A stretch of DNA of 64,000 nucleotides from Lasiodiplodia sp. COLG20 (GCA_009801085.1 VNWV01000002.1:3596001-3660000); one strand, 5' to 3'; numbered from the stretch's first letter, positions 12,181-24,690 are shown. Numbers and translations: made by a program. The notes: generated by a model not told the origin, from the letters alone.

Positions 12181-13361
12181 CCAAGAAAAAAAAAATCCAC
12201 GCTAGCCATCGGCTGCGAGAGGGGACTGTAGTTGGTCGGAATTGTCTAACCAATGATATCCACAGCTGAAGATAAAGTATAGGGAATTCCTATAGGCAAA
12301 GCTTTCTTCTGTGAACATCTACAGTGATGGAATATCCCCGTATAATGTCCGCAAATGTAACTGTACGAAGGAGTATGCATAACAATTCGATTTGATCTAC
12401 GGAAACAAAAATGCTGTTTACTATGTGTTCTGTTTTTACCCTGAGCCGTAGTGAGAGTGACGTTAGACAACCGGTAACATCAGTCTAACAAACCGGTTAC
12501 TGTCTTGTTCTTAGCGCTCTCTACCGAGTATCATTAGTCCGAGCTGGTTGTTTACAATACCACCGGCGAACACGAGCCAAAGTTCTGCTGACCTTCAAGC
12601 GTAAGGGGGTGCTTGATTGTACGGCCATTTCCAGCTTTACAACTCCTGTCTGATTTGCTGTAGTTTACTGCTCTTGCAGTCGTACCTGGTTGGTCCTTTG
12701 AAGGACAAATGTTGTAGCTGGCCATTCAAATAGAAGGTCCCACCACCCTCGCGCCTGCCTGCCTGCTAACTCGCTGTCTGCTAACTCGCTACTCGATCTT
12801 CGCTGCTCCTACCACCCGCCGCCATGCAACCCATTGCACAGCGCTCCCTCACGCGCAAGGAAAACTTTGGCCGATCAGATCGAACAACAACTCATATCAA
12901 TCTTGCTTTGCGGAGTACCATATTACGCACCTGTTCATTTCAGAAGATTGCCCGAATCTTCTTCCAAACAAGGTTTGAAAGAGAAGAAAGAAAAAAGTCT
13001 GTGCTGTTCGCTTGCTGCTTAACAATATGGAGCTTCTGACCACAAACTTCATGGTAGAGTGCACAGGACCCTTCTTCTTTATTTTTTTTTTTCGTGGTTG
13101 GCGTCGACCGCTCTCCCATGGGTCAGTACATGGGCCAGAAGTGCAGCACCATCACTGCTTTAAAAACAAACCTCCCGCCTCATATGCTTTGCACCAGAGA
13201 TATTTTGCAGCACTTTCGGTACAGATCCTGCCAGACGACGACAACGGCACGACATAAGTTGATTCAGCACGAGCATCGGAAAATACAAAGTTCTACCGCT
13301 CGGTACTCTAAGACCCTTCCGACCAAGCCGAGCAGCAAGTAAACTCAAAGACACGCCGAAT
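12181..13361. other. Intergenic interval, possible leader exon near 12.8 kb
   Basis: Mostly AT-rich and featureless. A 13-bp direct repeat CTGCTAACTCGCT occurs at 12763-12775 and 12778-12790. An ATG at 12824 sits in a good context (CCGCCGCC before it) and opens a 71-codon frame without recognised content. It could be a leader exon or a small gene, but I could not connect it to anything downstream. Confidence 0.35.
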
Positions 13362-13928
13362 ATGAATTCTTCCTCAGTCTCGAGCGAGGGCCCAGCGCCC
13401 AAAAACGACCAGGTTCTCCGAAACAACCGGGCCTCCCAATCAGCCGTCTTCTGGTCTCTCGTAATGAACGACACCCCTGACGAAACGAGTAGTTCAGATA
13501 ACGAGTCCGAGAGGTCTCGGGGGAGAAAGCGGAGGAGCCAGGCAGCTACGAATCCAACCGAGGACCCAAGGAGACAGACTTCAGAGGAGAGAACAAGGCC
13601 AGATGAGGTATCCAAGAAGCGGAATTGCCAAAAGAAGAAAAAAGACGCGCCAGTGTTAGGGCCACGTGTTGGGTCGAAACGGATGCGTGTTGAGCAGACG
13701 AAGAAAAACCCTGATTCTGAGTCGCCCGAGCCGAATCGCAAGATACCTTTGGATACGATGAGCGAACTTAGCGAGGACGAACAGGTTGCCGCTACACTGA
13801 TGACCATGGGCAACCACGGTTTCGGAGCGTGGTGTTTACCACCAGATCGTCGTGAGCGCTTACTTCGCGATTACGAGGCTAAAATGGGTGGGGAGGAAAC
13901 CGACCATGATGAGGAGCAACGCACATGA
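13362..13928 (+). CDS. Hypothetical basic, probably nuclear protein
   Basis: Single open frame of 188 residues, not recognised. It is highly charged: Ser/Asp-rich at residues 35-50, then basic clusters RGRKRRS, KKRNCQKKKK and SKRMR that resemble nuclear localisation signals. A short, more ordered C-terminal part follows (SEDEQVAATLMTMG, then GAWCLPPDRRERLLRDY) and an acidic tail. The ordered tail and absence of stops suggest a real gene rather than chance. The upstream part may be missing if there is a 5' exon near 12.8 kb. A lineage-specific regulator is possible; function is unknown. Confidence 0.5.
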   Translation: MNSSSVSSEGPAPKNDQVLRNNRASQSAVFWSLVMNDTPDETSSSDNESERSRGRKRRSQAATNPTEDPRRQTSEERTRPDEVSKKRNCQKKKKDAPVLGPRVGSKRMRVEQTKKNPDSESPEPNRKIPLDTMSELSEDEQVAATLMTMGNHGFGAWCLPPDRRERLLRDYEAKMGGEETDHDEEQRT

Positions 13929-15805
13929 AGTAACAGCAAGCGGCCAACGGTCACACTGGCACAGGAAACCACGGGTCCTCGGAGTGGATGTTCACAGTGT
14001 TGAAGGGATCTAAGAATCATGAGCGGGTCTTGGGCCAACGACAGGAAAAGCCAAGCTTGGAGTAATCTTCCGCTCGGTGCACATGGACGCGGTTGAAGAA
14101 GGGCGTTGTAACAGGGTGGGCATGGTCAAGTGGCGTCGAAGCAGTCAGCTACACGTTGCTTGCTTCGTTCCGCTGAGTATACGACAGAGGACAAATAGAA
14201 AATTTGTCGACTCAAAGACAGCTGTGTAAGCGCGATCCGGAGAATTCTTACTGGATGTACTGGGGTTGAGGGATTTTCGTTGATAATTTCCAGGATAGGA
14301 AAGTCGGATAGAGGTACATGGTGTTGGACCGGGGGTTCGGGTAGCCCCGCGCGGATCGGCAATCTTCAGGTTATAGGCTGCTGGCGGGATTGAAACGCAT
14401 GCGCAACGTCGATTCGCTGCAGTAGCGATCGGAGAAGTCGATGTCCAGATGAAGGATGCACATCCCGGTCGTCAATGCAGTCGCGACGGTTTTGGGAGCA
14501 CGCAGGGCAAACCTCAGCCGCGCGGAAGAGAGATGCCGTGGAGATGACCTCTGTGACGCAGCGGCCGCGGGATGGCTTTCAAGGGACCGGCATCTCCACA
14601 AATGTGGTTGTCGCACGATTGCGGGTCGATCATCCACGGTTTCCAGACGACACCTCATAGATTGAGCCGGTGCCGCGTAGCCGGTGGAATGCGACGACGA
14701 GACGGGCACATGCAGGACTGAAACCTTGGAGTTCTGGTTGCAGGAGATTTGCGATGGGGATCGCCGCGGCGCTCGGCTGATGGGCAGCGGGCGTGGTGGT
14801 GCCAATTGCTCGGCGAGTGACTTGAGCGGGTTTCACGGCGGAAGCTGCAGCAGGCCAAGCGCGGCTCCCGGCTGCGCTTGACGTAACGCCAACTCCCGGC
14901 GGAGACAGTGCGCAACGAAGCGACGCGAGGCTGCACCACGCAGAGAAACAAACAACTGCGGGCGGCCTTGGGGTCTTGGGAGAGCCGCATCGAGCATGCG
15001 CGCAGCCGGCGCGGCTTGGCGGCGGTTTCAGCAGGTCGAGCCGCCCAGCTCCGCCGCGTGAGGGAGGCAGCGCTTCTTGGCCCTGGGCCCCATGCGGTGG
15101 CCGGGCCCGCCACAGCAGCGCCGCAGTGGAGCTGCAGAGGCCGCGCGCGGCAGGCCGAGCCCACGCAAACGTTGGTGGTGGGCGAGACAGGTTATTTCCG
15201 GGCACGCAGCGATCGACGCGCGGTCGCTGCCAAGGCGCACGTGAGCAGCGCGGCGCGAGAGGATGTGGAAGAGTACGGCGCCGTTTCAGCCGGCCTGCTG
15301 AGGACGCAAACAGATCGGCCCACGCCCCTGTGTCGCATCCAGCAGGCCGCGCTGCCGGCGGGCGGAGCGGCGCTGCGCACCTGAACCAGCTTGGCACAAA
15401 GGTCGACAAGCGCTTGGGAGTCGCATGGCGGCCAAGGGGCCCGCGGGCAGCGCGCTGGGCCAGTGGGTGCCGCATCTTCCGCCTTGGACCGAGCCAGAGG
15501 CAGCGTCTCATCAGCGCTGGGCGGCGGACGCAGCGCGCGGGCGCGCTCGCTGATTGGCCGCTGGCGCCCGCCAAGCCGACTGTGTGGACAGCCAAGTCTC
15601 CAAGACCGCAACCCCAAGCACATCAATCATCATGTAGTCCACGTCCTCGCTCTCCTCCCGAAGGGGATCTCCCCTTCCTCTTATATGTCATGGCACCACG
15701 TTACACGCCCACACCCCGCGAGCCCCTCGACCGCCGTACAAGAAGCACACCGCGTCCGCCCATGACCGCCCTCTGAGCGCTGCCAAGACCTCCCGACTGC
15801 CCCCC
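13929..15805. other. GC-rich intergenic region upstream of the 15.8-kb gene
   Basis: From about 14.4 to 15.6 kb several long open frames overlap on both strands, the longest on the minus strand at 14630-15595. Their products are Arg/Ala/Pro-rich with no domain, the usual artefact of high GC. The last 150 bp are pyrimidine-rich with TTATATG near 15680, a plausible promoter for the next gene. Confidence 0.5.
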
Positions 15806-16806
15806 ATGGCGACGCCCATCGCCAGCCCGGCCCCGGCCGCCTTCGACAGCACGCCCGGCAGCGACCTGTCGTTGCAATGCGACCGCATTCCCGCCGCCTG
15901 CCAGCCTGCGAAGCTGCGCGCCGCCGACTCGCTCTCGCACGCCCCTGCGCCCCGCCCGACCGGCTCGCCGCATTCCTCGCCAAAACCCGCGCCCGCCGCG
16001 TACCCACCCTCCGGCCACGACTCCGTCATCTCCACGCCCGGCTCGCCCAAGCAGCTCTACTCGCATAGCTCCACCTCAAATACCAGCCGCGATGCCCGTC
16101 ACAGCCTGGCTCAGTCGCTGCCCGTCGCCGACGACGACGAAAAGGCCGCCCTGTCGCCGCCCGCCCCGGCCGTCGTGCGCACCACCCAGCCCCGCAGCTC
16201 CAGAGACATGGTGCTCGACCTAGAGAAGCAGAGCTACTCGCCGGCGCCCCACAGCCGCCGCTCCGCCAGGACCGTCCCCCAGGACCTGTACGCTCCCGCT
16301 GACCCGGACGAGGTCGAGCTGGAGGACAAGGCCTTCAGGATCCTCGTATGTCTTAGCAGAAAGCGCTAGCATTCCTGCGCTAACCCGTCTCATAGCTCCA
16401 TCTCTCTGGCTTTGCCTGCCTCGTCTCCTTCGCTATCTCGCTGTGGACTCTTCTCGCCGTCATCATTGCTGCCCTGCTGCAGCCATTACGTTTCTGCAGC
16501 ATGCGCCCCGACTACCGCGAGCAGCTGGTCAAGTTCCTCAGCCCGTCGCTGTGCCTCCAATTCCGTCTGATCTACAGCGCTCCGCTGTCGTCCATGTACA
16601 ACACCCCATTACTCTTCCTCGTCTGTCTGCTGTCGCCGTTCGTTGCTGTTGGCATTGCCATCGCTGCCTGGATCTCGGCGTCATTCTGGATCTACGCTGC
16701 CATCATCGGCGACCCGGGCCCCAAGGACGACCACAACGACGGCCGCGAGGCGGTTCTCACCGTCCGTTCGTACTGGGAATCCTGGCTCCTCCGCGCATTG
16801 AGATGA
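15806..16806 (+). CDS. Fungal membrane protein of unknown function with two hydrophobic segments
   Basis: Two exons, 15806-16345 and 16396-16806, with a 50-nt intron (GTATGT donor, CATAG acceptor); joined 951 nt, 316 residues. The first 160 residues are Pro/Ser/Ala-rich and look disordered. The C-terminal third is hydrophobic: one segment just after the junction (residues about 181-207), a soluble stretch with RPDYREQLVKFLSP, then a longer segment that may form a hairpin (about 235-270). It ends with GDPGPKDDHNDGREAV and SYWESWLLRALR. The intact frame across the splice junction supports the model. I do not recognise a named family. The layout of a disordered N-terminus plus membrane hairpins would suit an ER or lipid-droplet protein, but that is inference. 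Confidence 0.8.
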
Positions 16807-18934
16807 AGACGACGGCAACCCGTTCAAATCTCCACTCATCACCACGGTGCTTGAAATACATGACGATATGACGAACATATACTTCAACCTTGACCGAAGC
16901 GACTCGAGCAATTTCAAGGGACCTTCACATAACTTCCACCCCATTTCCGCACTGGACACGGGGCTGTTCTACTACGAGCACACTTCTTCTCTACCTCTCT
17001 TCGACGATGCATAGCTAGCGAGGCACGGGATTCGGCGTTTGATGATTTTTACGGATGGATCGGTCTACTTTCTGGGCAACGCGACCGCCGCCGTAAGTGG
17101 AGCCCTCAGTCTCCCACGGCGGCACCCCATCGCGGACTGGCCACAAGGAAACCATCTGGACCTCATTCTGTTCTCTTTGGCAGTGATTTTTTCCGATACC
17201 AATTTCTTCTTCTTTTCCATATGACCTGGAGCGAAGAATTTGGTCTGTTTGTGAATGGGACTTTGGGTGGGCTAAGGAAAGGCGGTGTGTGGGAACCGGT
17301 TTATACCCAGCTTGTGCGTGTTTAAATTTTTTTTATGTGCATTTGAACATTTGTACGCCCTGTACTTGCAGCGAAGAAAAAAGGCGCAGGTCATGTTTTT
17401 ATTACCCGAGATATCAAAGCCGCCAGATGGCAGAGCTAAACACTACATTTCTCTCCGAAGTTTTGTTCCATGGTCGGTTGAGTAAGAGGCGCAGAAAGCG
17501 CGCAGCCGAAGCCCGGTCGGCTCCACTCTGGTCATGTTTACCAAGACAGCAGCATAACTTGGGACGCTCGGAAAAGCCGAACCTCTGCTCGCACCTCCCG
17601 TTTTCTGCTCTGTACGACGTAATCACTTGATAAGCTAGGCTTACATCTGAGCAATCACGTATCTTCCGTTTCTGATTCCACATATTCGAGGCAGTTCGCT
17701 TCGATCCCAACATTCGGGGATGAGGACGCGTACTTCCTTCTTTTCTCGGCTCTGGACACCAGGATCAAGACCACTCTTCCTCGGCTACAGCGGGAGAAAG
17801 AGCGTACAGCCGAAAGGTTGATTTATTTGCTTGGCTACCAAGCAACCAACTTCTTTTTCTTTTGCCCCCAAGGACAGAGGACAGTGCCAAGCAGGTGGGA
17901 AAAAAAGCATAAGTGGGTGTACTATTGGTTGGTAATGTCAGAGCACTTCACGCACCATCACCGATTTCGATGGGCCATGGCCCATGCTGCGTATAGAGGA
18001 ACGCAGGAATAGGCATGCGTGCATGGATGCCGACCCACCCGATCTCGGCGACCGTGGTGCGCGTGTGATGCATGCTTAGGAGTGATGGAGGGGTTGTTTG
18101 GCTCGGCGCTGCGAGAATCGGACGACGCCGTGGTTCCCGTCAGCGTGGATGTGGGTTACGAGCAGTTGTGGTCCAGTCTTTCGTACCGTTGGTCTCTCTA
18201 CGTCTTGGGAAGACGGGTGCACGGATACACGGGTAAGCCTAGACGGAGGGGAAAAAAAAAGTAGACGGAATTAGAAGGGGGTGTCGAAACGGCCAAGGCA
18301 AGCTGAGGAGAAGATGGGCGGGATTGGCGGAAGTTCTACTGCTTTCGAAGGATGCTTTCGCATGCGATTTCCCGTTTTCTTCTCTATCTTACGGGTATGT
18401 CCGACGATCTTGCTTATCTTCTCGCGCTCCTGCTTGCTCTTCGCCATGGCGGAGAGAATAGGCTCTTGGGGCCCACGCCAACGGTTTAGAGTGATACAAC
18501 GAAACAACAGCCAGGCGAGCAGAGCTTAATTCGTCGCCACCCAGCTAAATCGATCGGGGGGCCCTTGATCATCTCTGTATTCATTCGATTGCATTTTGCG
18601 AGGCGGTGGTTGTCTTGGCCTGCCAAGCAGAGGAAGAGGGGGTTTCGTGTCTTGGTTGTTTCTTGGAAGGTCACCTGTGACTCTTTCACTTCTCAGCCGT
18701 TTTTGCACCAAGACCCCGTCGGCCGCTTGGCAGACCAAAAAGACACGCCAAAAGCGCCCAGATGGCAGTACGACATGCTGATGCGGGTTAGTTGTAACAC
18801 CTCATAAGCATATACAGCTGCGACCCAATTACTCGCGCGCGCGGCAGCTGTGCTGCAGATCGCTCATTTGCCCGTCACCACCCGGGATTAAAGAAGAGAG
18901 AGAGAGCATGTGAATCTGCAAGACGGCTAACAGC
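16807..18934. other. Gene-poor interval
   Basis: About 2.1 kb with short frames only, many homopolymer runs (A or T of 8-10) and no recognisable protein or RNA signature. The first 250 bp may be 3' UTR of the upstream gene. Confidence 0.45.
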
Positions 18935-18970
18935 GTGCTCGGCACACCAAGCCCGTATTTCCCGACGACA

Positions 18971-19280
18971 ATGCGTAGTGACCAAAGCAACGGGAGTGCT
19001 GAGACGCTCACCGACTGCCCATATTGCAGCCTGCTGCTGCTATGCTTGATGCACTATCAACCAGGCCAAGTCTACGACGAGCGGCCAAGTAATAGCACGA
19101 CTTCGCGCCATTATGGCCACTTGCAGCGCCATCTTGGCTCACACAGAGACCGCAACGAGCGGCAGACGTCGCAGGGTAGCCATGGTGAGGGCTGAGGTTT
19201 CGTCAGAGTATGCTTTCTAATTTTTTTTTTTCTTCACGTTCTTCTTCTAGGGTCCCTTGAGACATTCGAGAAATCGTGAA
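18971..19280 (+). CDS. Candidate small spliced gene (weak)
   Basis: Possible exons 18971-19184 and 19251-19280. The intron would be 66 nt with donor GTGAGG, a TTCTAAT branch-like motif, a long T tract and acceptor TTCTAG, an unusually good acceptor. The product would be about 80 residues, hydrophilic, with DCPYCSLLLLC and RHYGHLQRHLGSH. That superficially recalls fungal C2H2 fingers, but the Cys-to-His spacing is too long for a normal finger. No family recognised. The splice signals are better than the protein evidence. Confidence 0.25.
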
Positions 19281-20366
19281 GGAAGCCCTATGGCAAAGTA
19301 TACGTATAACGTTGCTTCAGCAGTCGTCAATAATAGATGCAGAGCGGCTGACTCAAACCGCGCCCATCGAAGATTTGGACGGGAAATTAACTTCGGGTCC
19401 GAGATGAAAGGACCAGCTACATCGATTAAAGGCGAATGTCGTATCGAGACTGATGAAAGCCGCGAGTATCGCACCTTGGCGCAACCCATGGATACAGATT
19501 CACGCAGGAGGCGGGACGGAAACACGATGGCTGGTCACGCTGGTCTTCCCGGCAGACAGTCCAAGAATTTCAAAAGCAATGGGCCCGCAGCGGGGTTGCC
19601 TTGGCGAGAATTCTAAAGGCCAAGGTTAGCCTTTCTCGTATCGACGGTGGTGCGCAAGACTACTGGCGACATCCAATGAGCGGGTTGAGAATAACTTTCC
19701 GTGCCAATGCACCCTTGAATACTCGTGAGGTCACGTCTGAAAAGGTTCGGATGATGATAACAGGACGGCTCTGGTAGAAAGAGTTACAAATGGCGCAACG
19801 CCACCAGGGATGCAGCTACTCCGGTTCGCAATACGTCGTGATGGCGATGTTGTTGGGCCTGGACCTCCGAGCGGATGGCGTAGGCCAAGATGAGCCCGGG
19901 TCGACCGGAGGAATGTCCGGCGTCCCGCCTCGTGCCAAGAATGCTGCTGATACTGGATGCTGGAAAGAAGGGAGGCAAGGAGAGAAAGTCCAGGAACAGG
20001 TTATCGGGTTTACTTTGTGCCTGAGCCAAGCAAGGTACGGATGTCTGGGGAGACTTGGCCAATGCGCACTCCACGCCAAGGCATGTGGATGATGCTGGTT
20101 TCGATTTTGCCAGGCGCCGTGGCTTGAGGGAGAGCAGCAAGCTGGCGCTTCGCGGTGCGACAACTTGGCATCGGTTCCTGAACGAAAGCGGAAGTTTTTG
20201 GAGTATGCAAGGGTCTGATTGGATATCAACGTCTTTTATCGAATGCCAGCACGAACGACAGACTCTAACTGTGTAACAACATGTCTGCACGTGCGCCTAG
20301 AATCCACGACCCCCTTCCATCGGGATCTGGACCGGCAAGGAATAGTGTCTCATTATAAGTTTGCCT
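19281..20366. other. Intergenic region downstream of ureG
   Basis: Short overlapping frames on both strands with no recognisable content. I see no gene. Confidence 0.45.
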
Positions 20367-21242
20367 TCATGCCTTCTTTGCTGCCTGCGTGGCGCCACTG
20401 GCCTTCCACGCGCTCAGGATGAGATTGACAATATGATCGACGTTTTTTCCGTTCTTGACCTGCGCAAAGATGGTCGGACCACCCTCCCTATAGAATGCGT
20501 CAGCTGTGGACATTCCAGCACGAGATTCAGTACTCACCTCATCTTCCTCGCGTCTCTCTCCATGACGCCGAGGTCAGCACCCACGATCTCAGCCAGATCA
20601 GTCTTGTTTACGACAAGCAAATCGCTCTGGGTGATGCCAGGGCCGCCCTTGCGCGGGATCTTGTCGCCGCCGCTCACGTCAATAACGTAGATGATGAAAT
20701 CGGCCAGCTCGCGACTGTAGTTGGCAGCCAGGTTGTCGCCGCCACTCTCAATCAGGAGCAGCTCCGTGTTAAACTCTCGGTGTAGGTCTTCCAGGGCCGC
20801 CAAATTGGTCGAGATGTCCTCGCGCACAGCGGCATGGGGACAGCCTCCCGTCTCGATGGCGCGTATGCGCTCGGCGGGCAGGGCATTGTTACGGGTCAGG
20901 AACTCGCAGTCCTCGCGGGTGAAGATGTCATTGGTCACGGCGGCGATGCTGAACTTGTCGCGCAGGGCGAGGCAGAGGGCGAGCATGAGGGCGGTCTTGC
21001 CGGAGCCTACCGGGCTGCATGGGAGCTGTCAGCGCTCACGTCAAAGTCTGCGCACGGCCAATGCAAGCTTACCCGCCAATGCCAATCGTGAACGCGCGGT
21101 CCTCCCAGGTCCTGCCCTCGATGATGGGCATCTCCCGTCCCAGATACGAGCCGGGGCCGTCAAGGATCTCGTGGGTGTGGCCGTGATCGGCGCCGGCATG
21201 CGAGTGCGAGACGCCGCCATCGTGCGAATGCGAGTGAGCCAT
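20367..21242 (-). CDS. ureG: Urease accessory GTPase UreG
   Basis: SIMIBI-class GTPase that delivers nickel to apo-urease together with the other urease accessory proteins, in the cytosol. Exons on the minus strand: 21242-21073, 21014-20538, 20487-20367, introns 58 and 50 nt; joined 768 nt, 255 residues. The N-terminus is His-rich (eight His in the first 24 residues), a nickel-binding extension known from plant and fungal UreG. The P-loop GPVGSGKT is at residues 57-64 and spans the first junction. Further hallmarks are [46 protein letters not shown], the NKTD guanine-specificity motif, and the C-terminal [13 protein letters not shown]. An upstream in-frame ATG exists (21398), but the chosen start has a better context and gives the usual N-terminus. 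Confidence 0.96.
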
Positions 21243-24200
21243 TGCGGTCGAGACTGGCGCGGCGTAGGCTTGCGAAACTTGAAGAGGATTGGGTGTAACA
21301 ACGACGGTCCAGACGAGGGGACGGTTTGAGCAGTGAAGTGGGATGGAGGCGAAATAATGCGCATCGACGCGGGAGTGGGGCACGGCAGCGCGGGGCACCG
21401 GCCATGGGTCTTCCCTGCCGCCTGGTCAGAGCTCCCACAGCTGTTGCTCCTCTCCCCAACGCTCTACATTTCTTTTCTGCCCATTGACATGTTGTGGAGG
21501 TTCGAATTACTCGGCTTGCTTCTCTATCGACTGCTGCAACCCTCGTCAACGCAACAGGCGGCTCTAGGACGAGCCCCGACGAATTGTGACGCAGTATGCG
21601 CTGCAGATCCTCTTTCCTTCTTCAATGCCATCTGACCGCCGATACCGAGCAAATATCACCGTGCAACAAGGCGGTATCCTATCGCGCTTCGCATCATGCA
21701 GCTGCCCGCTCGCAACGCTCCTAATGAGATTACTGCCGGAACAATCGTTGGAAGGCTACCCCTTTTCGCTCACAGCCGAGCGCTGCTCGTCGCAGTGCCG
21801 GAACGTTGTTTGCGCGCGGAAGTCGCATCGTCATGTCTTGAATTATATCAACCTAGGAGACATGCCCACAGCCAAGCCAAGTCGACTTTTTCTATGACCT
21901 TGGCACGTGGAAGAACGAAATCTCCAGCAAGTCATGTATGTGCAAACGGATGGCACCAAGACCCCTAAGTGACTCGAAGGTGATCTTGGTATAACTGTCC
22001 CTACTGAACCACTCATGTTGTTTGCCGTTTGCTGGTATCCCCGTTCAAGAGACAGCGAACAGTCTGCCACGATAGCTCCGTGCTCTCGTAGTCTCTCCTG
22101 CATGCGCTTGCCTCCTTTGTCATACTTTCTTGCGCTCAAGAGTGCTGAATCAATGGCAAATTCAAAGTGATGCAAACAACATATGCTCGACCTTGGGGGC
22201 GACATAATGCAGGACTCGCCCAACAACGGACTGTTGTTGGCATGCGCATCACTTCATAGCGGCGATCATAGATGTCTTTGAGTATATTTGACAGGTTGGC
22301 ATGGTCCTGTGGGTGCAGCAATCTAGAGCATGACCTTTTTACAGGGCCGGCTGAGTTGCAGCCCTCGACCCATTTCTCACCATTGTTATCAGGCTATCGT
22401 GCTCCTCTGGCCCCGATGTTGATGGAATTGGCCACTTGAACACAGCTACTCAGCATGTTCCGACAGCCACTCACTTCTTCAAGTCTGGTGTACACTATCT
22501 GTAGTTTGAGATTGCCCGTTAGATCCTCACCATTGCGGAAACTATCCTCAGGTCTTCTATTCCTCTACCGCGTGCTAGAGTGAACCTGCTGAGCGGTGAC
22601 ATTGTATCGTCACACATCTGTGCCTGGCTTTCAAAGAGCCCCTTCTGGATCGAGCATATTCTCATCCGTCGGCCTTGGCGGGGCGTTCTTTGGTTGGCTG
22701 CGACCACGTGGATTGATGGTCTGAGCGCAGACTCTAAAGCGTAAACCAGCTTGCAGGTCTTGAACTCTGACCCTTTCTTCTGCTACATGCTTCAGGGTCG
22801 CACAGTACTTGATCAGCTTTTCAACATCCATAAATCTGTGCATTCTTGGAACTACGCACGCTGCTCCATCTTAGCGAAGCAGCTTACTGCGCTTTGCTTG
22901 TTTCCCTTGGACTGTCCGCCATGCGCGGAGTTTCAAGGAAGACCACTCGAGCTGTCCCATGTGCCAAGTGAGGTGTGGCTTAAAGCATTTCGCGTACAGC
23001 CGCTTGCCCAGCTAGTGCTTGTGTCATCACAATCGGTGCAATGCAACCAGCAGTGTGTCCAGACCCGCCGCTTCGCTGCATCAGGAAAGAGCTGTGTCCA
23101 TAGCAGTTGGTTGCCTATGCTGTCGGCTAGTTTGCCGCTTTCTGCGCGTGTTTGTCTCCTCGTCCACACCTCTACCAAGCAGCCGGTGACTCTCCCAACA
23201 CGTTTGCCTGAACTACGGTTTCGTCTGCCGCATTCCCTTACGCGTCAGCCTTTTCTCCAAGTTCAGTGTCCTCAACAGCCTGCAATGCCCTCTTCCAATA
23301 TTTGCTCACTTCTAGCACAGCCTCGTCAGACATTCCGAACGCACACCGGCACGAGTCGATCCATGGGAGACACTCGTTTTTTCGTCAGTTCTGCCGCCAC
23401 GCTCGCATTTGCTCGTCACATCGCCTTTTCGATTCGCCGTGCACGCCCCGCAACTATCGCGACCGGACCTTCGAGCCTCACGCCGCCTCGGGATGCAAGA
23501 AAACGGACAGAGAGAAGTGACAATAGAATGGTCGACGCATGGTAGTTCTAAAGCAGTCTGAGCTGGGAATCATTGTCGCAAAGTGAAGATGGCAGTCTCC
23601 ACTAGTCGCAGGTCGCAAACGACCGGGAGAAGGCGCGCGCAGACAAAGATTGCGCCGCCTTGGACAACTTGACATGGGATTGATACACGGTCATGGCGCG
23701 ACCCTAGCTGCATAAGGCGGCATTGTCACTCGCGCGAGGTGCTCTGGCGATCTAAGACAGCGATGCGTAGGAGACGCCTCCAACCCAGACACTTTCAAAA
23801 GCGAGTGATGATAGGTGAGCTCATCAGTGAGAAACGGCCCTGCGTGCCTTTGTTCAAGTATTTGCTCAGTCTCCCCGGCCATATGCAGACAACATGAGTC
23901 ACCCCTGCAGCCTGTATCTCCGTCGATCACCGTGCAGGTTAAAAATAATTTTCATCCGCAGTCAGCAGCAGCATTTCACGACTCCAGTGCCACAGAAATT
24001 GGCTAGACATAACGAGTGCCACCGGAGAACGTCAAGAAAGAGGCTCTCTACGTCCAATGCCTTCTTCGGGAAGAGGTGCTGTGAACCCTGACCAGTGGGC
24101 GCTCCTTCTCCTCTGCGGCTCTTGCCCTTTTATCAAAGAGTGTTATGCTAATAATATGAAGCTACTTAAGCGCCCACGAGCTGTCTTTCCAGGAATTCGA

Positions 24201-24602
24201 CTAAAGATTATCCGGTGGTCCTCATCATCAGCCGTCGTTTTTTGGGGCCTCAATCAGGAGGAGAGATCCAACATGTGTCCATGGCAGAGCCAGCAAGCTG
24301 GTGGTTTGGTCACCTTGGCCCCGTCGTCAGGCGATAGTCTTGCAAGCCCCAAAATCCAAGCGTTATTCAATCTACTAAAGACTCTGGGTTTTTGAAAAGG
24401 GTTACGCATAGCTGACAGAGAATCGCAGGCTGTCCAACTATCTGCACACGTGGGGTCTAGATCGGTAGCGCTTCAACGGTCCGGACATCGATTCCACATA
24501 TCCTGTCTCGCCACCGCTGGTGATGGTTTCCATACGATGAATCGACGGCTGGGATCTGTTGCAGTCTTCTCTCGCTAGCGTGGATTTGCCTTTTGCTCAT
24601 GT
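21243..24602. other. 3.4-kb gene-poor interval
   Basis: No recognisable protein. The longest frame (22751-23545, plus, 264 codons) is Ser/Arg/Leu-rich without motif or neighbouring splice sites and looks like chance. The first few hundred bases upstream of ureG should contain its promoter. Confidence 0.4.
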
Positions 24603-24690
24603 CATGGGTAGTTGAAGCTATCGTCCGGACGTGTATGTAGAGTTTTTAATTTCACATGCTTGTCCGGACGATAGCTTCAGCTACCCACAT
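24603..24690. mobile_element. 88-bp foldback / MITE-like element
   Basis: The two arms 24605-24630 and 24662-24687 are inverted repeats of 26 bp with a single mismatch. They start TGGGTAG(T/C)TGAAGC and end TCCGGAC. A 31-nt AT-rich loop separates them. The whole can fold as one hairpin. Related copies are at 54315-54402 (same total length) and, truncated, at 12130-12180. No coding capacity, so movement would need an enzyme from elsewhere. The target-site duplication is not clear to me. Confidence 0.75.

Noticed and set aside
14630..15595. 321-codon minus-strand frame
   Set aside because: Arg/Ala/Pro-rich low-complexity product in very GC-rich DNA, with equally long frames on the other strand; no motif.
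18971..19184. C2H2 zinc finger in the small candidate gene
   Set aside because: Cys pair and His pair are over 30 residues apart, too far for the usual finger; kept only as a weak gene candidate.
22751..23545. 264-codon plus-strand frame
   Set aside because: Ser/Arg/Leu-rich, no motif, no neighbouring exon; probably chance.
24440..24540. tRNA-like words (GGTAGCG, CGATTCCA)
   Set aside because: No acceptor or anticodon stem can be formed around them.
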